Origin: a virus
IMG/VR virus record: IMGVR_UViG_3300027734_000044
Coordinates: 62,001 to 126,000 of that record
DNA: 64,000 nucleotides
Direction: 5' to 3' (one strand)
The notes under the pieces were generated by a model. It searched no databases. It had not been told where the DNA came from and worked only from the letters and a program-made list of their open reading frames with translations. The position numbers and the translations under genes were made by a program. This document shows positions 17,382 to 25,967 of the stretch, piece by piece (position 1 is the first letter of the stretch; the number at the start of each line of letters is the position of its first letter).

Positions 17382-19354
17382 TCATTAGGGTTTTCGAGTT
17401 CTTGAATTTCTCTATTGAATTCATTAAACAATACTGCAATAGATTTAGGAACTTTACTTTTGAATTCTTGAAAATCACCATTTCTAATATAATCTCTTAC
17501 TGTATTATTATCAGACCATGCTGGTGTTTTAAATATCTCTATGTCTCCACCGTTAAGATCATATTTATTTCTAACCCATTCTCTTTGGAGTAGCATATTT
17601 TCGAAATCATTCTCACCTATACAAATAGATGCTGGGTTTGCCACCTTAGAAACTGTATTAATAGCATCTTCTAATAAATTACTAGGAACTATTTCGAATC
17701 CTGCAAACATCTTATCATTTTCAGAAACTAGAGATCCTATTGCTTTTCTAACAAGCTCGTCAGAGAAAGGGAATTTATTATTAGGATCGCCTCCTGGGTG
17801 AACCACACATAAAAATACTGGAAGATCGTTTTCTTTTTTAACTCTAGAACACATCTTTAAGTGTCCATTATTAAAAGGCTGAAATTTCCCAATTATAACA
17901 TTGACCTTACCGTTAGATTCATTCAATATCTTAATCTTCTTTTTCTCTTTATTTGTAGAAACTACTTTTTTAAAATCCTTAAAAGAAAAGAATTCTGAAG
18001 TATCCTCCTCTGATTCTTTATCCGAATTTTCAGATTCTAAGATCATATCAGTATGATCAGATAATAATTTTTCCTCTACAGCCTCAGGTTCTTCTTCATA
18101 TTCTACATTGAATCTAGATCCTGCTTTTTTAAACCAAACAAAAGTAGGCATACCTAATGATTCCTCTATTCTTTCTTTTCTTTTAGCATTTATATAAGAA
18201 GCTATTTCTTCTACTAGTTGGTTAAATTGATTTATTAACCCAGAGGTAAAAAATCCATGAGGCTTTCTTTTAAACTTTCTAAATGAATTAAGAATCATTT
18301 GTAGAATATCAATATATGAGTCATCTTTATCTAAATAAGAAATAACCTCAGTATCCTGTATTAAATCCTTATTTAGTGCAAATTCTTCAGATTTTAAATA
18401 CTCAGGTTTGTCAAAGTCTACTCCGAGATATCTTTCACCCTCTTCGTAGATAAAGTTCTTAAATACGGAGAATACAAAATTAATGTATCTCTCCTCTGGC
18501 TCTATTCCTTTAGCATCAAAAGATTCTACTCCTTTTTCGAGTATGAAGTTCATTACATCTATTAAACATAAAGAATATATGTCACTTGGGAAATGAGATG
18601 ATCTTGTTGCTTTTCTATCTTTTGATATTTCATAGAAAACAGGATCTACCATCTTAGCAAGAATTGTCTCATCTTTTCCTTCGTCAGAAAATTTAAAAAC
18701 TAAGGAATCAATTTCCCCGTGAAGATCCTTACCTAATGTTGTTTTAACTATTTCTGGGTTTAAAATAGATATAAGATATTTAGAGAAACTCTCAGTTTTA
18801 AATCTATTTCTCAGATCCATTAAAGGAGTAGAAATAAAATCCATTATTGATAATTTCTGATCCTCGCTCAGTTTTCCTTGAAAAATAATTGGCGCTCTTT
18901 CAACACCAATCTTATCTGCCCATTTGTCAAGTTCATCTTTATCCTGTACTGTTCTTTCAGTTTCGCCAAATTCATCCCTAATAAGTATGTGTGTTAATAT
19001 TAAATGATTTTTAGGGACTCTTTCATATTCTATTCTGACAGGTTTAGTATTAGGAAAATATGTCATACCAAATCTCCATCCTTTAGGGATTTCTTCTTTA
19101 GTAGATTCTGGCAAAGAGTCTATATAATTTATAGGCTTTTCGTAATAAGACATTAATATCCTATCGACTTTAGTAATAGGATTTTCTTGATCCTTCTTAT
19201 AAAATGAAATATTATTTCCAGTAAAATCTCTCTCAAAAGAGAAAGTGGATCCATCAAGATTTTCCGTTACGGTCAATTCTTTACCAAAAAGCTTTTCTAT
19301 GAAGCTTTTTCCTTTATCTTGAAAGATGTCCGATAAGTGTTTTATTCCTGACAT
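17372..19354 (-). CDS. Ligase-like (Lys-less) domain fused to NMN adenylyltransferase-like domain
   Basis: Residues ~1-240 resemble the RNA-ligase/nucleotidyltransferase fold. TVTENLDGSTF (28-38) occupies motif I, RFGMTYFPNTKPVRIEYERV motif III, GEIDSLVFKF (213-222) motif IV and AKMVDP (233-238) motif V. The motif I lysine (K-x-D-G) that carries AMP is Asn32 here, so normal covalent adenylation looks impossible. Residues ~478-640 are a cytidylyltransferase-like NMNAT: GKFQPFNNGH for the phosphate-binding loop and NTVRDYIRNGD at the end. That domain would join NMN and ATP to give NAD. A linker near residue 445 contains FFSFKDFKKVV. The fusion is complete, with no frameshift. Confidence 0.75.
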   Translation of the reverse strand: MSGIKHLSDIFQDKGKSFIEKLFGKELTVTENLDGSTFSFERDFTGNNISFYKKDQENPITKVDRILMSYYEKPINYIDSLPESTKEEIPKGWRFGMTYFPNTKPVRIEYERVPKNHLILTHILIRDEFGETERTVQDKDELDKWADKIGVERAPIIFQGKLSEDQKLSIMDFISTPLMDLRNRFKTESFSKYLISILNPEIVKTTLGKDLHGEIDSLVFKFSDEGKDETILAKMVDPVFYEISKDRKATRSSHFPSDIYSLCLIDVMNFILEKGVESFDAKGIEPEERYINFVFSVFKNFIYEEGERYLGVDFDKPEYLKSEEFALNKDLIQDTEVISYLDKDDSYIDILQMILNSFRKFKRKPHGFFTSGLINQFNQLVEEIASYINAKRKERIEESLGMPTFVWFKKAGSRFNVEYEEEPEAVEEKLLSDHTDMILESENSDKESEEDTSEFFSFKDFKKVVSTNKEKKKIKILNESNGKVNVIIGKFQPFNNGHLKMCSRVKKENDLPVFLCVVHPGGDPNNKFPFSDELVRKAIGSLVSENDKMFAGFEIVPSNLLEDAINTVSKVANPASICIGENDFENMLLQREWVRNKYDLNGGDIEIFKTPAWSDNNTVRDYIRNGDFQEFKSKVPKSIAVLFNEFNREIQELENPNEDI

Positions 19355-19355
19355 T

Positions 19356-19799
19356 TTAATTTAATGAGTTTATAAACTTATTTCCTTTATAGTTAAAAAT
19401 CCAAAAAGGCCCAAACTTTATTTCTTTCTTGGGTAAAAAATTAGAATTTAAAATAAATTCTTCTAGTATACCAAGTATCTGAGAAACTAAAACTTTAGAT
19501 CTGTAACTTACATTTGAATCATTAGTTAAATGTTCTAAAATCTTAATATATTCCTCAATGTTGCTTTTTACTCTAGGCTTAACTAAAGCTTCAAAGACAT
19601 CTTTTTCAATCCGATCAACTAATTCCTGTCCTATTATTATTTCCCAATCCCCATTATTATCTTCAACTAATAATCCTGATTGACCCCAAGAATTGCTAAA
19701 GATAAGTTCATCTCCTCTATCAGAGATAGAAACTATCTTAGTTCCTGTGTAGTGTTGTAGTACAGGATAGAGTGCTTGACTTTGTGAATGGGTTAGCAT
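19356..19799 (-). CDS. Hypothetical protein (147 aa)
   Basis: Begins MLTHSQSQALYPVLQHYTG; a beta-rich N-terminal half (IVSISDRGDELIFSNSWGQS) is followed by a helical half. No recognised family and no leader motif. It is placed tightly between the fusion gene (1-base gap) and the 247-residue gene. Confidence 0.6.
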   Translation of the reverse strand: MLTHSQSQALYPVLQHYTGTKIVSISDRGDELIFSNSWGQSGLLVEDNNGDWEIIIGQELVDRIEKDVFEALVKPRVKSNIEEYIKILEHLTNDSNVSYRSKVLVSQILGILEEFILNSNFLPKKEIKFGPFWIFNYKGNKFINSLN

Positions 19800-19802
19800 T
19801 TT

Positions 19803-20546
19803 TTATTCTTCCTCTCCGTCTTCTGTTTCTTCGTCTTCAGTCTCTTCACCGTATGTGTATTCTGCACTAGGATCTTCAAATTCTTCATCATCTGAATCTT
19901 CCATAGATTCAAAGCTTTCCTCTTCGTGCTCATCCCAAACTGGTTGAAGTTTGCAAGTTAAATACTTACTGAAAACCTCACCTGTTTTTCTGTCCTCAAT
20001 AGTAACCATTCTAGGTCCATTGATCTCGTCTAGCTCTATGCTAGCAGCAAACATTTTAGATTCTTCAATATTCATAAAAGGCCCGAATGTATAAGCTCCT
20101 AAAGTAGGTGTAGTTTTGATTTTAAGCGGCGCAGACATCATATCTTTGCTGTATCTTATCATTTCTCCATCTTTTTCAAAAAGATAGTCGTCACACATTG
20201 TAACGAAGTGATAGTTAGGATCTCCACCGTCACCTATCATTTGCTTAGCCATATCAAAAGCCTTAGATTCGTTCATTTTTTTCTTAGCAAAATCGAACTT
20301 ACCCTTTTCAGACTTATTTTTGATACCTTTCTTTTCCTTGTGCTCTGCCCAAGCTTTACCTAGGCCTTCCATATATTCTTCCTGAGCTTTTTTATCACCT
20401 TGGAATTTTTTATCGAAAGGTCCAGATACACCCTGTTTTTTATGGTATTTCTTTGCAAAGTCGAGATAAAGATTTCTCTCGTTGATTACTTGATTTTCGT
20501 GTAATTCTTGTTTTTTCTTTTCTACTATTGAAGAGAATTTTTTCAT
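19803..20546 (-). CDS. Acidic-tailed protein with leader-like start (247 aa)
   Basis: MKKFSSIVEKKKQELHENQ resembles a short capsid-targeting leader (F-x-x-I-V-E). Residues 30-105 are very Lys-rich and helical (KKYHKKQGVSGPFDKKF), the middle is beta-rich, and the last ~45 residues are almost all Glu/Asp. Charge-segregated, helical, highly charged composition is typical of phage core or internal head proteins, but I recognise no family. The start overlaps no gene; the 199-residue gene ends 2 bases upstream. Confidence 0.6.
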   Translation of the reverse strand: MKKFSSIVEKKKQELHENQVINERNLYLDFAKKYHKKQGVSGPFDKKFQGDKKAQEEYMEGLGKAWAEHKEKKGIKNKSEKGKFDFAKKKMNESKAFDMAKQMIGDGGDPNYHFVTMCDDYLFEKDGEMIRYSKDMMSAPLKIKTTPTLGAYTFGPFMNIEESKMFAASIELDEINGPRMVTIEDRKTGEVFSKYLTCKLQPVWDEHEEESFESMEDSDDEEFEDPSAEYTYGEETEDEETEDGEEE

Positions 20547-20548
20547 TT

Positions 20549-21148
20549 TTATAGATTATTTGGTTGGAATATTGGCTGGTTTGGCGTTTCTTGCCTCGTG
20601 TAATATAGATTGATTCTATTCATTGCTATATCATCAAGAACAGGTACTTCACCTTTTTTAACTTCACCTTTTTGATAAAGGTCAGCGATATTGTCTTCTA
20701 ATTGTTTTTCTGATCTAATATTAGGAAGTTCACTCTTAGCAAAATCCTCATTAGTGTGTCTCATGAATTCAAGATTGACCTCGCTATCATTTGCTGGTGC
20801 ACTTTTAGCTACCTCAAACTTAGTTGGTCCAAATACTCTTTTAAGAACGCTAGGAACAACAGAAACAAGCCCAAATAGATTTTCGTATCCAGTATCTAAA
20901 TCACCAGTTCTACCAGATCTATTTTGTTGAGCAAGTCCTTTACCTACTCTAGCCATATTGTTAATTCTATCCTCCATTTTCTGGAAGAAATTCTGTGCTT
21001 TAGAAAGTATACTTGGGTTGCTAGACAAATTATAATAATTTTTAGCTCTATCCTCGTAACTATTGGCATTGTTTCCAAGATGCCTAGACCACATTATTTC
21101 TTCCGCTTCATTAAGACAAAATCTTTCGTAATCTTTAATATTTTTCAT
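20549..21148 (-). CDS. Hypothetical protein with capsid-targeting-like leader (199 aa)
   Basis: Begins MKNIKDYERFCLNEAEE; Y-x-x-F-x-L-N-E is a one-residue-longer variant of the leader. The body is polar and helical (YYNLSSNPSILSKAQNFFQK) with a Gly/Ser/Arg-rich stretch and a C-terminal Gln/Pro/Asn tail. Unknown function. It heads a run of genes on the minus strand and sits 20 bases after a GGATATATAA element. Confidence 0.65.
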   Translation of the reverse strand: MKNIKDYERFCLNEAEEIMWSRHLGNNANSYEDRAKNYYNLSSNPSILSKAQNFFQKMEDRINNMARVGKGLAQQNRSGRTGDLDTGYENLFGLVSVVPSVLKRVFGPTKFEVAKSAPANDSEVNLEFMRHTNEDFAKSELPNIRSEKQLEDNIADLYQKGEVKKGEVPVLDDIAMNRINLYYTRQETPNQPIFQPNNL

Positions 21149-21168
21149 CGAGATTCTTTTCTTTCCTT

Positions 21169-21178
21169 TTATATATCC
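21169..21178 (-). promoter_or_regulatory. Promoter-like element GGATATATAA
   Basis: 20 bases upstream of the 199-residue gene and just after the uvsW stop; the spacer AAGGAAAGAAAAGAATCTCG includes a purine-rich AAGGAAAG. Confidence 0.55.
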
Positions 21179-21183
21179 AAAAT

Positions 21184-22725
21184 CTAAATTTTGATCTCAT
21201 ATATCTTGTACTCGAATTGTTCTTTTTTATAAATTTCTATTCTTTCCTTGGAATGCTTCATTAAATAATTATCCTTGCCTTCCCAACTGAAGTCATCTAC
21301 AAAATCTATAATATTTACTTTCTCCTTGCCATCATATAGTCTCATGCCCCTTCCTAGACTTTGTTTAATTAAAACCTCAGATTTGTATGATTCGGTAAGA
21401 AATATATTATGTATGTTCTTAACTGAAATACCAGTAGACATAGTACCAAAAGAAGCTACCATTATTTTATTAATACCCTCTTCCATTTTTTTTGTAAAAA
21501 TATCTCTCTTGTCAGGATCAGTATCCCCGTCTATATAATAAACCTCCCTATCGCTAGATCTGTCACGAATACCCTCGTATATTCTTTTGCCGTACCCTTC
21601 TCCCACAGACTGGAAAAGTATTAACGAATTTTTAGATGTCTTAAGAACAAAGTTGATAATATAATTAAGTCTCTTATCAGAATTAACAACAAGTTTTCTT
21701 TCGAGATTAAAAAGCTCATTACCTTCCATCTCGTTTTTTTCCTCCTTAAGCTTAGATAGTTTTTCTTTAACCTCTGGATCCATCCAGTCCATTTTAACTA
21801 TCTTAATTGAAACTGGTGTAGCATAATTATTATCAAATAGGAATTTAGGAGATATCTCCATAATCAAGGGTCCTAAGAATTGCTGAATAGTTAAATACTC
21901 CGCTGTATTTTTATTAGCTAATGTTCCGGATAAACCAAATCTCCATTTAGAGTCTTTACATAATGCAACTACCTTTTTAATAGATGCACTTTGGGCTTGG
22001 TGACACTCATCCACAAATACTGCCTCAACATCATCGAAAAAATCAGGATCCATTTTAACAAGTGATTGATAAGTACCTATCATTAATCCCCCTGGAATTT
22101 TCTTCTTATTTGCACCATGAATTTGTTGAATCTCACAGTCTTCTAATTTTTCTAATCCATACTCTTCAAAATCCTCAGATCCTTGAATAACTAAGTTAGT
22201 GTTAGGCACAACCATCAAGAATTTTTTAACCTTTAGTACCTCTTTAAGATAAGCCATTACCATAAAAGCTATAAGGGTCTTTCCTGAACTTGTTGCCACC
22301 TCTGAAACTGATAGTTTAAACTTGATAATCTTCCAAGCAGTTTCTATTTGATAATCTCTTGGCATTTTATTAGGATCGCCGCCAACTCCGTCTTTAAAAA
22401 ATTCATTACACCATTCAGTATAAGACTCTAGTGTAAATTCGTTGTCTATTATTTGTCCTAATCCGTCTATCTGAATTTCTATTTTATATTTTTGACATAT
22501 ATGATAAATCTCAGACCATAATCCGATAGGAACTCTCCATATAGGAAGTCTTTTATCAACAAAGCATATTGCCCCATCCCAATGTTTTTTCTTAACCAAT
22601 GGATGGAAAAAGTGATTATGTATTTTTCTAGTTAATGATATCTCAATTTGTTTTCTCTCAAACTCCTCATCGTAATCTATAAGGCTTAACCAATTTTTAT
22701 CTTCACATACTACAAATTTTAACAT
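21184..22725 (-). CDS. uvsW: UvsW-like DNA/RNA helicase
   Basis: Superfamily 2 helicase of recombination-dependent replication and fork reversal. The N-terminal ~110 residues match UvsW's substrate domain (FFHPLVKKKHWDGAICF). Motifs: RDYQIETAW (Q-like), ATSSGKT (Walker A, ~140-146), VFVDECHQAQ (DECH box), LSGTLANK (motif III) and IKQSLGRGMRL (motif VI). The 513-residue length is close to T4 UvsW. It is encoded beside a UvsY-like protein and the primase, as expected for a T4-type recombination block. The gap to the homing-endonuclease remnant is 2 bases. Confidence 0.9.
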   Translation of the reverse strand: MLKFVVCEDKNWLSLIDYDEEFERKQIEISLTRKIHNHFFHPLVKKKHWDGAICFVDKRLPIWRVPIGLWSEIYHICQKYKIEIQIDGLGQIIDNEFTLESYTEWCNEFFKDGVGGDPNKMPRDYQIETAWKIIKFKLSVSEVATSSGKTLIAFMVMAYLKEVLKVKKFLMVVPNTNLVIQGSEDFEEYGLEKLEDCEIQQIHGANKKKIPGGLMIGTYQSLVKMDPDFFDDVEAVFVDECHQAQSASIKKVVALCKDSKWRFGLSGTLANKNTAEYLTIQQFLGPLIMEISPKFLFDNNYATPVSIKIVKMDWMDPEVKEKLSKLKEEKNEMEGNELFNLERKLVVNSDKRLNYIINFVLKTSKNSLILFQSVGEGYGKRIYEGIRDRSSDREVYYIDGDTDPDKRDIFTKKMEEGINKIMVASFGTMSTGISVKNIHNIFLTESYKSEVLIKQSLGRGMRLYDGKEKVNIIDFVDDFSWEGKDNYLMKHSKERIEIYKKEQFEYKIYEIKI

Positions 22726-22727
22726 TA

Positions 22728-23291
22728 CTAGTAATTATTTTTATACTTCCAGAGAAATCCCCCAGCAGTTTTTCCGCCACCTCTAAGTACTTTTTTAATT
22801 GATACCCCAATGTAAGACTCAGCATCTTTTATAGAGGGAAACTCATTTAATATTTCACCATCTAATCCTATCTGAAAAACAGGCTTATAATGAGATTCCA
22901 CCAATTTTTTTTTACTCTCCTCTGAAAATTTAAAACCAAGGGTTCTTTGATTTCCCAGCATTCTTTTATGTATTCCTTTAAGATTTTCTCTAATTTTTTC
23001 AGTAACTATTCCTTTTTTTGAAATACTTATATTCTTCCTGTGTTCATCTGTAAATTTTCTTTCGCCATTTCCTTCTCCCCCGTTGCTTAAATTCCTTAAA
23101 GGACCTCTAGATAAATCTTTTCTACCTATTAATTCTATCATATTTTTTTCAATTTCAAACGAATCAGCTTCAATAAGATTATCTTTATATTTAATTATAA
23201 TAGGTTCAAGCCCTTGTTCTAATATATTTTTTATATGGAATAAAATGTAGAATCTAATTGGAAGTATTGCCTGATAAAAATTCCTGTAACT
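22728..23291 (-). pseudogene. 5'-truncated homing endonuclease (GIY-YIG type) remnant
   Basis: The 137-residue ORF from 23141 is the C-terminal part: ELIGRKDLSRGPLRNLSNGGEG, then NUMOD-type segments (KFTDEHRKNISISKKG) and a C-terminal DNA-binding helix region ending GGFLWKYKNNY. The same frame is open to 23291 and reads ...RFYILFHIKNILEQGLEPII..., the segment that usually precedes GRKDLG in phage GIY-YIG endonucleases. No GIY-YIG catalytic module is found, and the upstream part overlaps the end of the UvsY-like gene. It is therefore a decayed mobile element between uvsY and uvsW; a residual DNA-binding peptide from 23141 is possible. Confidence 0.7.
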
Positions 23292-23712
23292 TTATTCTGT
23301 CTTTTACCCCATAAAGCATAAAATCAATGGTCTTCATTGTCTCGTTGAGGAAAGATATATGTTCATTTACAAGATCCATTCTTTCTTTTAATTCAGAAAG
23401 ATCCCCTTCAATTAGAGGGGTTTTTTCATTAGCTCCGTATTTTACTTGAGACATTTCAGAATAGTATTTTAATCTGCTAGACTTATCTTTTCTGAATTTA
23501 GCGTTAAGCTTGCTCATTACCTGTCCTAACTTAGAAGAGTATTCTAATAGTATCTGTCTATTATAATAAAGATCGACCTGGACATCAGCCAGCTCTCTAA
23601 TATTTTTCATTCTAATAGAAAGCTCTCTAATTTTTTCCGTCCATTCTTCTCTTTCTATTTGGAATCCCTTATCGAAATCTTTTTTCTCTACATTAGGTTG
23701 TTGCTCCGACAT
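23254..23712 (-). CDS. uvsY: UvsY-like recombination mediator
   Basis: 152-residue, highly charged helical protein. LYYNRQILLEYSSKLGQVM, KFRKDKSSRLKYYSE and the C-terminal VKDRIKLQEFLSG pattern resemble T4 UvsY (137 residues), which loads the UvsX recombinase on gp32-coated ssDNA. Similarity is by pattern and position beside uvsW and near gp32, not strong identity. Its start overlaps the end of the 61-residue gene by 25 bases, and its 3' end overlaps the homing endonuclease remnant frame. Confidence 0.55.
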   Translation of the reverse strand: MSEQQPNVEKKDFDKGFQIEREEWTEKIRELSIRMKNIRELADVQVDLYYNRQILLEYSSKLGQVMSKLNAKFRKDKSSRLKYYSEMSQVKYGANEKTPLIEGDLSELKERMDLVNEHISFLNETMKTIDFMLYGVKDRIKLQEFLSGNTSN

Positions 23713-23873
23713 TTTTTCTTCTTTATTTTACAAATTTCTTTAACTTTTGAATCTATCTTATCTTTTACTACAGAATTAGAAAAATTTTCAGAAATATCCA
23801 AATCGGGTAGTTCTATTTCTCCTTTAATCTCTACCGGAAATTTAAATTTACCATTGTTAACTTTAGCTTTCAT
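23688..23873 (-). CDS. Small protein between primase and UvsY (61 aa)
   Basis: Starts MKAKVNNGKFKFPVEIKGE. I chose the ATG at 23873 because it overlaps the primase stop as ATGA, implying coupled translation; an upstream in-frame ATG at 23891 would add six residues. A short beta-rich N-terminus is followed by a lysine-rich tail, EICKIKKKKCRSNN. Function unknown; by position it may assist primase, gp32 or UvsY. Confidence 0.6.
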   Translation of the reverse strand: MKAKVNNGKFKFPVEIKGEIELPDLDISENFSNSVVKDKIDSKVKEICKIKKKKCRSNNLM

Positions 23874-24943
23874 ATATCTATAATATCCCATTTATCAGCA
23901 GAGAAATAATTATCAAGTCTTTTGATCTTCTTTCCTGTGGATTTAACATAGTTAACTATATCATTTAGATCCCATTTATCCCTTTCTGGTAAATCACAAT
24001 CTTTTATGAATTTACCCCATAAAAATACCTGTTCATCATTTTCTAAAAACTCTCTTGATTTTTGTCTTCCTATTCCATCTCCGTCCAGCATCCATCTTTT
24101 ATTAGTGACATCAAAAGGGAAAGGATTATTGATAGAGCAAAGAGCTATTGAGTTAGGACAAAGCCAAGCATCCATAGGTCCTTCGAAAACAGTGATCATA
24201 GAATCAAGATCCACAGTAGAGAATCCAAATACACTAGATATAGGATCAACCTCTTCAGCTTTAAGTATTATTTCGGGATTAGTCTCCTTTAATAGGTTCT
24301 TGTATATTCCACTTAGTTTGTAAGTGTAATATTTGCTACCTCCGTTTTTCTTTACTATAGGTCTTACCTGTAATCCGATTACTTTTGTATCATCTCCCGA
24401 AAGATTTAAAAGATAAAGGTTCTTCCTATTAGGATCCCACAAAAATTTAGCATCGGGTACATGATTTCTTTCTAGAATCCATTTTTCAGCGAAAGTTCCA
24501 GTAACCTCTTTAAGATTTAATTTATGTTTCAGATAATCTCTGCTAACCAGAATATCCTTGTAGTTTTCCGAAAAGAAGTAGTCTAAGGAATTTCTTATTT
24601 TTTTCCTTATAGTGGAATTTCTAGATATCTCTGCAATCTCTGCAATCTCATCACTTGAAAGAAGAGATTGTATTTCGAAATCACGAGTAAATTGATTTAG
24701 ATTTTTAAATATCCCGCATCCACCATTATAACATTTATAGGTAAGAGTATCAGTATATAAGTTACCTCTTTTTTTCTTTGCGTCAGTTGAATCACCACAA
24801 TAAGGGCAACAGAAGTTTAATCTGTTGCCCCCTTGATAGATTTTTAATCTCTGTGAGTCACTCCCAAAAAACTTAAGCAAAGCTGAGGAAACTATTCCTT
24901 TAACTCTATCTACAGATAGGTTGCTTACAGTCTTTGATTCCAT
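23870..24943 (-). CDS. 61: DNA primase (T4 gp61-like)
   Basis: Makes RNA primers for lagging-strand synthesis. The N-terminal zinc ribbon uses Cys46, Cys49 (CCPYCGDS), Cys71 and Cys76 (CYNGGC). The Toprim core shows TVFEGPMDAWLCP (~247-260, metal-binding Glu) and WMLDGDGIGRQKS (~285-297, DGD). The 357-residue length fits gp61 (342). It is followed by small genes, uvsY and uvsW, and preceded by gp32. The helicase gp41 is not in the window. Confidence 0.85.
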   Translation of the reverse strand: MESKTVSNLSVDRVKGIVSSALLKFFGSDSQRLKIYQGGNRLNFCCPYCGDSTDAKKKRGNLYTDTLTYKCYNGGCGIFKNLNQFTRDFEIQSLLSSDEIAEIAEISRNSTIRKKIRNSLDYFFSENYKDILVSRDYLKHKLNLKEVTGTFAEKWILERNHVPDAKFLWDPNRKNLYLLNLSGDDTKVIGLQVRPIVKKNGGSKYYTYKLSGIYKNLLKETNPEIILKAEEVDPISSVFGFSTVDLDSMITVFEGPMDAWLCPNSIALCSINNPFPFDVTNKRWMLDGDGIGRQKSREFLENDEQVFLWGKFIKDCDLPERDKWDLNDIVNYVKSTGKKIKRLDNYFSADKWDIIDI

Positions 24944-24963
24944 ATCGATCCATTTTTATTATA

Positions 24964-25938
24964 TTATAGATCGTTATATAAATCGTCTAGAGAAGGACTA
25001 GCTTTTTTAGTTGGTGTTTTAGCTGGTTTATCAGCAGGAGCTTCTTCCTCTTCAAAAGTTGAGGTTGAGCTTCTTTCGTTTGCTTCTTCAAAGAATGAAT
25101 CAGCAGATGCAGATGGTGAAGATGGCTTAGAATCTGCGCTTCCTCCGATAATCTCAGCAACCAATCTTCCATCTGGAATAGTGTTTCTAATGATTCTCAT
25201 GATTTTTTCGTTTTCTTCACTTGACCAATCACTATAATCAAATTTATCAAGATCCAAAGGACCTGTCTTTAAATATGCCATAACTGAGTCTCTTCCTTCC
25301 TCTGTTTTTTCAACAGGATTTCCTTCAACAAGCAAAGACATTTTATCGCCAACGAATTGGCAAAGGTCGTAGTTGTTCCATTCTCCAACTTTTCTTACAT
25401 GTAATCCAAAGTTTTTACCTTCGAATAAATCATATGGGTTAGATGGGTTACCGAATTCAGGTTTGATTTGTTGTTCGATCATATCGTTAACCTTTCTACC
25501 AAACTTGAATATTAAAATTTTTCCTTCTAGATCAGGGCGATTTGCATCTTTAACTACTTGAATTAAAGAATAAAAATCTTCTTTTCTTGAGAATGATTTA
25601 GCAAGCTCCTGGTCTTTAGCAGAAGCTGAATTCTTAAGCTTCCAAAAGATGTCTTTAAGAATTGATTTTTTTCCAACAGTAGAAGGGCAAATAGCTTTGT
25701 GATTAGCTCCGTCTACTGGATCCTTTAACCAAACATAATATTGGTGGACCTTAGATTTTTTCGGATTAGTGATGTTAGGTAAAAATCTCACTAGAGATTT
25801 ATAAACACCGTCTTTTCCTAGTTCTGGATAAGGTTTGTATAAAAACTCGTCCTCGTCCTTTTTTACTTCCTGTTTAACAAATGCTTCGTTATCTAAGTTA
25901 AAGATGTCGAAATCCTGATTTTCTCCGTAATTTTCCAT
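24964..25938 (-). CDS. 32: Single-stranded DNA-binding protein (T4 gp32-like)
   Basis: Coats ssDNA during replication and recombination. The OB-fold core is recognised by ICPSTVGKKS (83-92), LIQVVKDANRPDLEGKILIFKFG (126-148), GKNFGLHVRKVGEWNNYD and an acidic C-terminal tail ending SLDDLYNDL, the usual docking peptide for partner proteins. T4 gp32 holds a zinc ion through one His and three Cys; here His80 and Cys84 remain but the C-x-x-C pair is missing, so no zinc site is expected. The 324-residue length is near T4's 301. A low-complexity Ser/Ala/Lys linker lies at ~270-310. Confidence 0.85.
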   Translation of the reverse strand: MENYGENQDFDIFNLDNEAFVKQEVKKDEDEFLYKPYPELGKDGVYKSLVRFLPNITNPKKSKVHQYYVWLKDPVDGANHKAICPSTVGKKSILKDIFWKLKNSASAKDQELAKSFSRKEDFYSLIQVVKDANRPDLEGKILIFKFGRKVNDMIEQQIKPEFGNPSNPYDLFEGKNFGLHVRKVGEWNNYDLCQFVGDKMSLLVEGNPVEKTEEGRDSVMAYLKTGPLDLDKFDYSDWSSEENEKIMRIIRNTIPDGRLVAEIIGGSADSKPSSPSASADSFFEEANERSSTSTFEEEEAPADKPAKTPTKKASPSLDDLYNDL

Positions 25939-25967
25939 AATTTTTCTAATTTGTTTTTAATTAATAG

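Noticed and set aside
23688-23891. Longer form of the small gene from ATG at 23891
   Set aside because: The ATG at 23873 forms an ATGA overlap with the primase stop, a typical coupled start, so the shorter form is preferred.
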